From Cellulosimicrobium funkei (GTDB lineage: Bacteria; Actinomycetota; Actinomycetes; Actinomycetales; Cellulomonadaceae): a DNA stretch of 64,000 nucleotides. This document shows, one piece after another, positions 12,508 through 19,383 of the stretch (positions within the stretch are counted from its first letter, which is position 1; each line of letters begins with the position of its first letter). The stretch covers positions 124,001-188,000 of the forward strand of contig NZ_JNBQ01000002.1 of assembly GCF_001019615.1 (NCBI RefSeq). The letters run 5' to 3'. The notes beneath the pieces were generated by a model. The model saw only the letters and a list, made by a program, of their open reading frames with translations. It had not been told where the DNA came from and searched no databases. A program made the translations under genes and the position numbers.

Positions 12508-13329
12508 TCAGTCGCGGCGTCGCCGGCGCAGCGCGCGCCACACGACCCACGCCACGACGCCGAGCGCGACGACGCCCGCCGCGGCGAGGGCCGGCGTCGA
12601 CCCGGCGAGGTGCGACCGCAGGGCGACGGGCTTCGAGAAGGTCAGGGCGCCCCAGCCGTGCTCGGCGGCGAGCCGGCGCAGCGTCCGGTCGGGGTTGACG
12701 ACGAACGCGTGCCCGACGGCGCCCAGCATGGGGGCGTCGGTCACGGAGTCGGAGTAGGCGTAGCTCGCCTCCAGGTCGTACCCCTCGCGCTCGGCGAGCT
12801 CGCGGAGCGCGACGGCCTTGTTCTCGCCGTACGCGTAGAAGTCGATCGCGCCCGTGTACCGGCCGTCCTCGACGGCCATGCGCGACGAGATCGCGTGGTC
12901 GGCGCCCAGCACCGCCGCGATGGGCTCGACGACCTCGCTCCCGGAGGCGGACACGATGACGACGTCGTGCCCGTGCTCGTGGTGGGACTCGATGAGCTCG
13001 ACCGCCTCCGCGTAGACGACGGGGTCGATGTGCTCGTGCAGCGTCTCCTCGACGATGCGCGACACCGTGGCCACGTCCCAGCCGGTCACGAGGCTCGACA
13101 GGTGCGCGCGCATGCGCTCGGTCTGGTCCGCGTCGGCCCCGCCCACCATGAAGAGGAAGTGCGCGTAGGCGCTGCGCAGCACGTCCCCGCGGTTGATGAG
13201 CCCGCCGGCGAAGAACGGCCGGGAGAACGCCGCGGCCGACGACGTCGCGATGATCGTCTTGTCCAGGTCGAAGAACGCGGCGACCCGGCCGGCGCGCGGC
13301 GGGTCCGTCGGGTCCGGGAGCGGGGTCAC
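12508..13329 (-). CDS. HAD-superfamily IB hydrolase (SerB-like phosphatase) with C-terminal membrane anchor
   Basis: A 273-residue protein. HAD motif I is FFDLDKTII, motif II is IVSASGSEVV, and motif III/IV is NKAVAL followed by YSDSVTDAPML. This matches the HAD-IB / SerB-like group that sits next to the tad locus in actinobacteria, equivalent in position to Rv3661 of M. tuberculosis as I recall it. The C-terminal 35 residues form one transmembrane helix (ALAAAGVVALGVVAWVVW) and an Arg-rich tail, so the enzyme is probably tethered to the inner membrane face. The start is GTG, leaderless: TAGGCT lies 7 nt upstream with no Shine-Dalgarno. Substrate unknown; a small phosphomonoester is likely. 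Confidence 0.85.
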   Translation of the reverse strand: MTPLPDPTDPPRAGRVAAFFDLDKTIIATSSAAAFSRPFFAGGLINRGDVLRSAYAHFLFMVGGADADQTERMRAHLSSLVTGWDVATVSRIVEETLHEHIDPVVYAEAVELIESHHEHGHDVVIVSASGSEVVEPIAAVLGADHAISSRMAVEDGRYTGAIDFYAYGENKAVALRELAEREGYDLEASYAYSDSVTDAPMLGAVGHAFVVNPDRTLRRLAAEHGWGALTFSKPVALRSHLAGSTPALAAAGVVALGVVAWVVWRALRRRRRD

Positions 13330-13336
13330 GGTCGCG

Positions 13337-13342
13337 AGCCTA
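13337..13342 (-). promoter_or_regulatory. -10 box of leaderless HAD gene
   Basis: TAGGCT followed by 7 nt and the GTG start at 13329; no Shine-Dalgarno intervenes. The spacing fits transcription starting at or near the start codon. Confidence 0.6.
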
Positions 13343-13474
13343 GCCGCGGAACGTGGCCGTCCACAGGAGCGCTCGCCGGGGTGCCCGTCCACAGGCCGCG
13401 CGTGCGGCCCGACGACGCCCCGCCGGTCAGGGCAAGGTGGGGCGCCGGTCGACGGGGCAGCGGGGGAGGACGCG

Positions 13475-14191
13475 ATGGGCGGAGCGGTCGTAGCGGTGGT
13501 GGGAGCGCGCGGCGGGGCGGGGGCGAGCGTCGTCGCGGCCTCGGTCGCCCGCGCGGTGGCACGACGTCGCGCACCCACCTGCCTGGTCGACCTCGCCGTC
13601 GTGGGCGGTGGGCTCGACGTGCTCCTCGGGATCGAGCAGGACCCGGGGGTGCGCTGGCCGGACCTGGCCGACGCGCGCGGCCGGCTCGACGGCGAGGACC
13701 TCCTCGCACGCCTGCCGCGGTGGGGCACGGTCCCGGTCGTCAGCACCGAGCGCGGCGGCGGACCGGAGGCCGCGGCGCTCGCGGACGTCGTGGCAGGGCT
13801 CGCCGAGGTCACGTCGGGCCGGTCGGGGGTGCTCGTGCTCGACGTCGACCGCGCCGCGATCGGGCCGGGCGCGGTCGGTGCGGCGCTTCTCGGGGCGTGC
13901 GACGAGGTGCTGGTCGTGACGCCGCTCGACGTGGTCGGGGTCGCGGGCGCCGCGGCGGTGCGCGACCGGGTCCCCGGTCCGGCGGCGCTCGTCCTGCGCC
14001 GGCCGGCTCCGGGGCGGTTGTCCGGCGGCGAGGTCGCAGACGCCGTCGGGCTCGAGGTCGCGACGACCGTCGGCTGGGACCGGGCTCTCGCCGGGGCGAT
14101 CGAGCGCGGCCAGGGTCCGTGCGTCGGCCGGGGGCCGGTCGTCCGCGCTGGTCGGGACCTCGCGGCGCGGTACGCGCGGAGCGACCGGTGA
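13475..14191 (+). CDS. TadZ/CpaE-like (Ssd) ParA-family ATPase of the pilus operon
   Basis: A 238-residue MinD/ParA-type protein with a deviant Walker A loop (GARGGAGAS near residues 8-16) and weak conservation of the rest of the ATPase, typical of the 'helicase/secretion neighbourhood CpaE-like' proteins. In tad systems this component localises the pilus assembly machine. The ATG at 13475 is chosen because GGGGGAGG precedes it by 6 nt; the open frame continues upstream without a better start. It overlaps the ATPase gene by 4 nt (GTGA). First gene of the tad operon. Confidence 0.83.
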   Translation: MGGAVVAVVGARGGAGASVVAASVARAVARRRAPTCLVDLAVVGGGLDVLLGIEQDPGVRWPDLADARGRLDGEDLLARLPRWGTVPVVSTERGGGPEAAALADVVAGLAEVTSGRSGVLVLDVDRAAIGPGAVGAALLGACDEVLVVTPLDVVGVAGAAAVRDRVPGPAALVLRRPAPGRLSGGEVADAVGLEVATTVGWDRALAGAIERGQGPCVGRGPVVRAGRDLAARYARSDR

Positions 14192-15474
14192 GCGGGCGCG
14201 ACGCGGTCCCGGGGCGGACCGAGCGCGGGCGCGGCCCGCTGTTCGACGGCGTGCGGGACCGCCTCGTGCGGGCCGGCGCCGAGCCGGGGGCGGGCTCGGG
14301 GGCGGGACCCGACGACGCGGCCGTCGCCGACGCGCTGCGGGCGTCCGGGCGCGTGCTCGGTACCACCGCCCTGCGGGAGCTCACCCGCACGGCGCACGCG
14401 GAGATCTTCGGTGCCGGCCCGCTCCAGCGCTACCTCGACGAGCCGGGCGTGACCGACGTGCTCGTCAACGGGCCCGACGAGGTCTGGGTCGACCGCGGGG
14501 CCGGGCTCCAACGGGTCGTCGTCGCGCTCGGCGGGCCGGAGGCCGTGCGGTCGCTGGCCGTGCGGCTCGCCGCCGCGGGCGGGCAGCGCCTCGACGACGC
14601 CTCGCCCGTGGTCGACGCCCGGCTCCCCGACGGGACGCGGCTCCACGCGGTGGTGGCACCCGTGTGCAGGCCCGGGGCCGTGATCTCGCTGCGCGTGCTG
14701 CGGACGCGGACGTTCGGGCTTCCCGACCTCGTCGCGTCCGGCACGGTCCCGGATGCCTGGGAACCCGTACTGCGCGGGCTCGTCGCCCGGCGCGCGAGCA
14801 TGCTCGTCTCGGGCGGGACCGGCACCGGCAAGACGACGCTGCTCGCCGCGCTGCTCGCGCTCGTGCCGCCCGACGAGCGCATCGTCTGCGTGGAGGAGGC
14901 GCGCGAGCTCGACCCGGACCACCCGCACGTCGTCCCGCTCACCGCGCGGCGGGCGAACGTCGAGGGCGCCGGAGAGGTCGACCTCGCCGACCTCGTGCGC
15001 GCCGCGCTGCGGATGCGCCCCGACCGCATCGTGCTCGGCGAGTGCCGCGGGGCGGAGGTCCGCGAGGTGCTCATGGCCCTCAACACCGGTCACGAGGGCG
15101 GCCTGGCGACGATCCACGCCAACGACGTCGAGGTGATCCCGGCCCGGCTCGAGGCGCTGGCGGCGCTCGCAGGCATGGACCGTGCCGCCGTGGCGGCACA
15201 GGCGGCCGGCGGCCTCGACGTCGTGCTGCACCTGCGTCGTGTGCGGGTGGCCGGGAGGACCCGGCGCGTGCTCGCCCAGGTCGGGGTCGTGCGGGGCGAC
15301 GTCCGGACCGGGCTCCGGGTCGACGTCGCGGCCTCGTGGGACGGGGTGTCGGGCTCGCGCGACGGTTCCGCGCACGGCGGCGGCGACCGCGAGGGCGACG
15401 ACGGCGGCACCAGCGCAGCCGGGCCGGTCGCCGGCCCAGCCTGGGACGAGCTCGTGGCGCGGTGGTGCGCGTGA
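14188..15474 (+). CDS. tadA: TadA/CpaF-type secretion ATPase
   Basis: A 428-residue type II/IV secretion ATPase that powers Flp-pilus assembly at the inner membrane. N-terminal domain AEIFGAGPLQRYLDEPGVTDVLVN; Walker A SGGTGTGKTT at about residues 209-218; Asp box VCVEEARELDPDHPHV; Walker B RPDRIVLGECRG; His box LNTGHEGGLATIHAND. All catalytic motifs are intact. The start is GTG overlapping tadZ by 4 nt. The C-terminal 60 residues are a variable Gly/Asp-rich extension. Confidence 0.93.
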   Translation: MSGRDAVPGRTERGRGPLFDGVRDRLVRAGAEPGAGSGAGPDDAAVADALRASGRVLGTTALRELTRTAHAEIFGAGPLQRYLDEPGVTDVLVNGPDEVWVDRGAGLQRVVVALGGPEAVRSLAVRLAAAGGQRLDDASPVVDARLPDGTRLHAVVAPVCRPGAVISLRVLRTRTFGLPDLVASGTVPDAWEPVLRGLVARRASMLVSGGTGTGKTTLLAALLALVPPDERIVCVEEARELDPDHPHVVPLTARRANVEGAGEVDLADLVRAALRMRPDRIVLGECRGAEVREVLMALNTGHEGGLATIHANDVEVIPARLEALAALAGMDRAAVAAQAAGGLDVVLHLRRVRVAGRTRRVLAQVGVVRGDVRTGLRVDVAASWDGVSGSRDGSAHGGGDREGDDGGTSAAGPVAGPAWDELVARWCA

Positions 15475-15481
15475 GGCGTCG

Positions 15482-16132
15482 ATGACGGTCCTCGTGGGTG
15501 TGCTCGTCGGGGCCGCGGTCTGGTGCGTGGCAGCGCGAGGCGGGCGCCGGGCCCGCAGCGTCGTCGGCACCTCGTCCTCGCGGCCCGGGCGGCCGTCGGT
15601 CCTGCGACGCCGGTCGCCGGCGCGGGCGGTGCCGGAGCTGGTGCGCGTCGTCGTGACGCAGGTGGGGTCGCTCCTGCGGTCCGGGGCCGCCCCCGGGGTC
15701 GCGTGGGAGCGGGCGGTCGGGGTGCGGGTCGACGCCGCGGGCGTCCCCCGGGTCGCCGAGCTCGCGCCGCACGTGGGCGGGCCGGCGACCGCGCGGGCCC
15801 TCGTGGCGGCGTGCCGGCTGGCGGTCGAGGTGGGCGCGCCGCTCGCCTCTGTGCTCGACGAGGTCGCGGCCTCGGTCGCGGCGGACGCCGAGGCCCGCGC
15901 GGAGCGGGACGCGGCGCTCGCGGGGCCCCGGGCGACCGCGCGCGTGCTCCTGTGGCTCCCGGCGGTCGGTGTGCTGCTGGGCTACGTGCTCGGTGCCGAC
16001 CCGCTCGGCACCGCGACCGACGGCGGCCTCGGGACGGCCGGGGTCCTGCTCGGGCTCGTGCTCCTGCTCGCGGGCCGTACCTGGTCCGCTCGGCTCGTCG
16101 AGCGGGCGCGCAGCGCGGGGGAGGACCGGTGA
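15482..16132 (+). CDS. tadB: TadB-like inner-membrane pilus assembly protein
   Basis: A 216-residue membrane protein, shorter than proteobacterial TadB (about 300 residues) but normal for the actinobacterial form. One N-terminal transmembrane segment, a cytoplasmic GspF-like helical domain (VPELVRVVVTQVGSLLRSGA ... RLAVEVGAPLASVLDEVA) and two C-terminal transmembrane segments. ATG with GAGG 5 nt upstream, 7 bp after tadA. With TadC it forms the platform on which TadA acts. Confidence 0.82.
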   Translation: MTVLVGVLVGAAVWCVAARGGRRARSVVGTSSSRPGRPSVLRRRSPARAVPELVRVVVTQVGSLLRSGAAPGVAWERAVGVRVDAAGVPRVAELAPHVGGPATARALVAACRLAVEVGAPLASVLDEVAASVAADAEARAERDAALAGPRATARVLLWLPAVGVLLGYVLGADPLGTATDGGLGTAGVLLGLVLLLAGRTWSARLVERARSAGEDR

Positions 16133-16752
16133 CCGCGCTCCTGGTGACGGCGTGGGTCCTGGCGGCGGCCGCGCCGTGGTGGGCGGCGCGGGCGGCCGTC
16201 GCGCGGCGGGCCGTCGTGGTGTCGCGACGCGCGCAGAGCGCCGCCGGCCGCCCCGACGGGGCGCGGGGTGACGGCGAGCGGGAGGCCCGGAGCGGAGGTC
16301 GGGGGCGCCCGGACCACACCGGGACCCTCGAGACGGGCGTGCTCCTCGAGCTCTTGGCGGCGGCGGTCCGCTCCGGGGCCGCGGTGCCGCGCGCGCTGGA
16401 CGTGGTCGGCTCGTGCGTCGGTGGTCGGGAGGGGGCCGGGCTGCGGGCCGCGGGCGCGGCCCTCCTCCTCGGCGCGTCCTGGGACGCCGCCTGGGCGACG
16501 GCGCCACCGCGGCTCGCGGTCGTCCAGCGCGCGCTGCGTCCGGCCTGGCTGCACGGTGCGGCCCCTGCGCCCGCGCTGCGGGCCGCGGCGCAGGCGTCGC
16601 GCCAGGACCGGACCGCCGCGGCCAAGGCCGCCGCGGCGCGCCTCGCCGTGCACCTCGTCCTCCCGCTCGGCGCGTGCTTCCTCCCGGCCTTCGTGCTCGT
16701 CGGGCTGGTGCCCGTCCTCGTCTCTCTGGGTTCGGGCCTGCTGGGTGGGTAG
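16129..16752 (+). CDS. tadC: TadC-like inner-membrane pilus assembly protein
   Basis: A 207-residue GspF-domain protein: N-terminal hydrophobic segment, linker rich in Arg/Gly, helical domain (ETGVLLELLAAAVRSGAAVP) and C-terminal transmembrane pair (LVLPLGACFLPAFVLVGLVP). GTG start overlapping tadB by 4 nt. The octamer repeat begins 9 bp after its TAG stop. Confidence 0.8.
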   Translation: MTALLVTAWVLAAAAPWWAARAAVARRAVVVSRRAQSAAGRPDGARGDGEREARSGGRGRPDHTGTLETGVLLELLAAAVRSGAAVPRALDVVGSCVGGREGAGLRAAGAALLLGASWDAAWATAPPRLAVVQRALRPAWLHGAAPAPALRAAAQASRQDRTAAAKAAAARLAVHLVLPLGACFLPAFVLVGLVPVLVSLGSGLLGG

Positions 16753-16760
16753 TCGATCCT

Positions 16761-16888
16761 CTCGGGCTCTCGGGCTCTCGGGCTCTCGGGCTCTCGGGCT
16801 CTCGGGCTCTCGGGCTCTCGGGCTCTGGGGCTGTCGGGCTCTGGGGCTGTCGGGCTGTCGGGCTCTCGGGATGTCGGACTGTCGGCAC
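16761..16888. repeat. 8-bp tandem repeat (CTCGGGCT)16, half perfect and half degenerate
   Basis: Eight perfect copies of CTCGGGCT (16761-16824) are followed by about eight diverged copies alternating CTGGGGCT and GTCGGGCT, fading out at 16888. The unit length is not a multiple of three and the array is intergenic, between tadC and the aminoglycoside-phosphotransferase-like gene. The perfect copies are on the tadC side, so decay runs away from tadC. Confidence 0.95.
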
Positions 16889-16969
16889 CGGGCCTGCCAC
16901 CCGTGCCCAGTTCTTGCTCGTGCTGGGTCGAGCGCGAGTGCCGTTCCTGCCTACCGACGGGCCGCTCGC

Positions 16970-16975
16970 TACGGT
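16970..16975 (+). promoter_or_regulatory. -10 box of leaderless aph-like gene
   Basis: TACGGT followed by 6 nt and the ATG at 16982, with no Shine-Dalgarno. Confidence 0.55.
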
Positions 16976-16981
16976 GGGTCC

Positions 16982-17787
16982 ATGGATGCGACCGCCGTCG
17001 GCCCGACCGTGCGGCGAGCCCTCGCCCAGGGGCTCTGGGAGGCGGTCGGTAGCGGCGAGTCGTCGGCGCGGGTCTTCGTGAGCACGGACGGTGCTCGGTA
17101 CGCCAAGGTCGTGAGCGACGACCAGGTGGCCGCGCTGGCCGGGGAGCGTGACCGCGTGCGGTGGGCCGCCGCACGGGGGATCCCCGGGCCTCGGTTGCTG
17201 GGATGGGTGAAGGCCCCTGACGGGGCGGTCCTGACGACCAGCGCGGTGCCCGGGACGCCGGCCGACCAGGTCCGTCCGGACCAGGTCCGGCAGGCGTGGA
17301 CGAACATCGTCGCGGCGGTCGCGGCGTTCCACGACGTCCCCGCCGGCGACTGCCCGTTCGACCGGGGGCTACGTACGATGTACGCGCTGGCGCAGGACGT
17401 GGTGGCGCGTGGCGCCGTGCGCCGGGAGTTCCTGCGCCCCGAGCAGGAGGCCCGGACGGGTCGCGACCTGCTCGCCGAGCTCGCCGCCGAGATGCCCGTA
17501 CGCGAGGAGCAGGAGGCTGCCGACCAGGTGGTCTGCCACGGCGACCTCTGCCTGCCCAACATCCTGCTCGACCCGAGACGCTGGAGGTCTCCGGGTTCGT
17601 GGACCTCGGTCGCCTCGGCGCGGCCGACCGGCACGCCGACCTGTCGCTGCTGCTCGCGAGCGCGCAGGACACGTGGCCGGACGAGGCCCAGCACCTCCAG
17701 GACCAGCTCCAGCGGCTCTACGGCTCTCCGGTCGACGCGGACCGGCTCCGGTTCCACCTCCTCCTGGACCCGCTGACCTGGGACTGA
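16982..17787 (+). pseudogene. Aminoglycoside 3'-phosphotransferase-family kinase, frameshifted
   Basis: The first 197 or so residues read normally: N-lobe with YAKVVS, AARGIPGPRLLGW, LTTSAVPGTPAD, and the catalytic loop VCHGDLCLPNILLDP. At about 17572-17574 the frame breaks; the rest of the family sequence (ETLEVSGFVDLGRLGAADRH, with the DFG-equivalent DLG) continues in the +1-shifted frame to a TGA at 17787. Adding one C to the short C run of the GACCC codons restores a single protein of about 268 residues, the normal APH(3') length. Without the shift the product lacks the metal-binding Asp and would be inactive. Either a true recent pseudogene, a phase-variable switch or a sequencing error. 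The substrate need not be an antibiotic. It lies inside the pilus locus between tadC and the pilin. Confidence 0.85.
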
Positions 17788-18038
17788 CGGTCCGCGCGCG
17801 GGCAGGGTCGTGGTCGCCTCGAGCGGCAACACCGGCGAGCGCGGGCCTCGGCACGTGCACGCGGGCGCGGTCCTTTCCGCGACGATGCCCCGAGGGGCGG
17901 GGACCGACGCCGTCCACAGGTCAGTCGCGCGAGGGTCCCGTCCACCGGCGGCGCGGGGCAGGGTGCGTGCCCGGTCGTCGACCCGCCACGGTGTCCTGGA
18001 CCGCCCGCGGACGCGGGCCACGAGAGGGGAGACCTGAC
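17788..18038. other. 251-bp intergenic region before the pilin gene
   Basis: No gene seen. It separates the frameshifted kinase from the pilin and should contain a promoter for the pilin-tadE genes now that they are no longer contiguous with tadC. No clear -35/-10 pair identified. Confidence 0.35.
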
Positions 18039-18245
18039 ATGCCAGGACGGGTTCGGCGCGCGCTCGCGCGCCTGAAGGGGACGAGCCAGGGACAGGACGG
18101 TGAGGCCGGTCTCGCGACCGCGGAGTACGCCATCGCGACCGTCGCGGCGGCGGGCTTCGCCGGGCTGCTCATCGTCGTGCTCAAGAGCGGCGAGGTGCGC
18201 GAGCTGCTGCTCGGCATCGTGCGCAGCGCGCTGTCGCTGGGCTGA
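18039..18245 (+). CDS. Flp-like small pilin (DUF4244 type)
   Basis: A 68-residue protein: basic N terminus of about 22 residues, then GEAGLATAEYAIATVAAAGFAG, the prepilin-like cleavage region with Glu at +5 relative to the Leu-Ala, and one transmembrane/pilin helix. This matches the DUF4244 pilins found between tadC and tadE in actinobacteria. Start ATG with AGAGGGGA about 8 nt upstream. Probably the major Flp pilin subunit. No prepilin peptidase gene is present in the window. Confidence 0.83.
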   Translation: MPGRVRRALARLKGTSQGQDGEAGLATAEYAIATVAAAGFAGLLIVVLKSGEVRELLLGIVRSALSLG

Positions 18246-18248
18246 GCC

Positions 18249-18701
18249 GTGCGACGGGACGCAGGCACGGGCACCGGTACGTGGCGCGGGTCCCGGCCAT
18301 GGACGCTCTGCTCGCGGGAGGTCCGCCCGCGCGAGGTCCGCTCCCGCGGGATCCGGTCGCGCGACGACCAGGAGAGGGGTGCGGTCACGGCCGAGCTCGC
18401 CGTCGCGCTCCCGGCGGTCGTCCTCGTCCTCGTCGTCGTCCTCACCCTCGCCGCGGCGGCGGGCGCCCAGATGCGCTCCGCCGACGCGGCGAGGGCCGCC
18501 GCCCGTGCCGCCGCGATCGGTGAGGACGACGCGACCGTCCGCGCGACGGCGCTCCGGGTGGCAGGGGACGACGCGACCGTCGGCGTCGTGCGCGGCGACC
18601 CGTGGGTCGAGGTCCGCGTCACGACGCCCGTCGTCGGCGGGTGGCTCTCCGGGTCGCCGCTGCGTGCGCGCGGCGAGGCCGTCGCGTGGGTCGAGCCATG
18701 A
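18249..18701 (+). CDS. tadE: TadE-like pilus/envelope protein
   Basis: A 150-residue protein starting with GTG 3 bp after the pilin stop. The Arg-rich N terminus leads to DQERGAVTAELAVALPAVVLVLVVVLTL, the TadE signature (GAVTAELA) followed by a single transmembrane helix, then an extracytoplasmic domain. TadE-like minor pseudopilins take part in Flp assembly. It ends in an ATGA overlap with the next gene. Confidence 0.85.
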   Translation: MRRDAGTGTGTWRGSRPWTLCSREVRPREVRSRGIRSRDDQERGAVTAELAVALPAVVLVLVVVLTLAAAAGAQMRSADAARAAARAAAIGEDDATVRATALRVAGDDATVGVVRGDPWVEVRVTTPVVGGWLSGSPLRARGEAVAWVEP

Positions 18702-19165
18702 CGCGGTACCCGGCCGTGGTCCGGCGAGGCTCGGCCGCGCGTGCACGGGCGGGGCGCCGCATCGGTCGCCGCGCGGCCCAGGCCGGGGTCGGGCGGCACG
18801 ACGCGGCGCCCGACGCGGAGCGAGGTGCGGGCACGGTGCTCGTGCTCGGCATCGTTGCCGCCGTGCTCGTGCTCGCCCTCGGGCTGGGCGCGCTCGCACA
18901 CGCCCAGTCAGCACGCGGGGCGGCGCAGACCGGCGCCGACCTCGCGGCGCTCGCGGCGGCCACGGCCGCTCGGGACGGCTGGGACCCGTGCGGTCGTGCC
19001 CGCGAGGTCGCGGCGCGCAACGCGGTCTCGGTCACCGCGTGCGCCGAGCAGGACGGCGGAGTCGTGCGGGTGGACGTCACCTCGACCACCGGCGTCACCG
19101 TCCTCGGTGTCGCGCTGGGTCGGGCGAGCGCCGCCGCCCGCGCCGGCCCGGCGACCGCGCGCTGA
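18698..19165 (+). CDS. Rv3654c-like TadE-family protein
   Basis: A 155-residue protein with ERGAGTVLVLGIVAAVLVLALGLGAL as TadG/TadE-type transmembrane segment, then GAAQTGADLAALAAATAA as in the 'helicase/secretion neighbourhood TadE-like' family, and two Cys (CGRAREVAARNAVSVTAC) that could form a disulfide outside the cell. Translationally coupled to tadE by ATGA. Last gene of the tad operon, convergent with the DEAH helicase. Confidence 0.82.
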   Translation: MTRYPAVVRRGSAARARAGRRIGRRAAQAGVGRHDAAPDAERGAGTVLVLGIVAAVLVLALGLGALAHAQSARGAAQTGADLAALAAATAARDGWDPCGRAREVAARNAVSVTACAEQDGGVVRVDVTSTTGVTVLGVALGRASAAARAGPATAR

Positions 19166-19175
19166 ACGAGCACCC

Positions 19176-19190
19176 TGGTCACGGTGACCA
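19176..19190. repeat. 15-bp palindrome after the tad operon
   Basis: TGGTCAC-g-GTGACCA, perfect 7-bp arms around one base, 11 bp beyond the stop of the last tad gene. It could be a binding site or part of a terminator. The remaining 200 bp to the helicase stop shows nothing else. Confidence 0.6.
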
Positions 19191-19383
19191 CGGGCCACGG
19201 TGAGACGGAGCCGGGCGGGGTGGTGCTGGTGCCGCGTTCGTGGTCGGGCCTGGACGCGATCCCGACCGAGGACACGGCGGCCGCGAGGAACGAGCGGCGG
19301 ACGGGAGACGCGGCACCACCAGCCACCCGACGACCCAGCGCACCGCGAGGTACGACCCGGTTCTCCCTCGGCGGCCCGCGGTT

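Noticed and set aside
16761-16888. CRISPR array
   Set aside because: The unit is 8 bp and contiguous, with no spacers and no cas genes.
19191-19383. Plus-strand frame after the tad operon
   Set aside because: No Shine-Dalgarno or TANNNT at a proper distance, atypical residue mix and overlap with the helicase 3' end.
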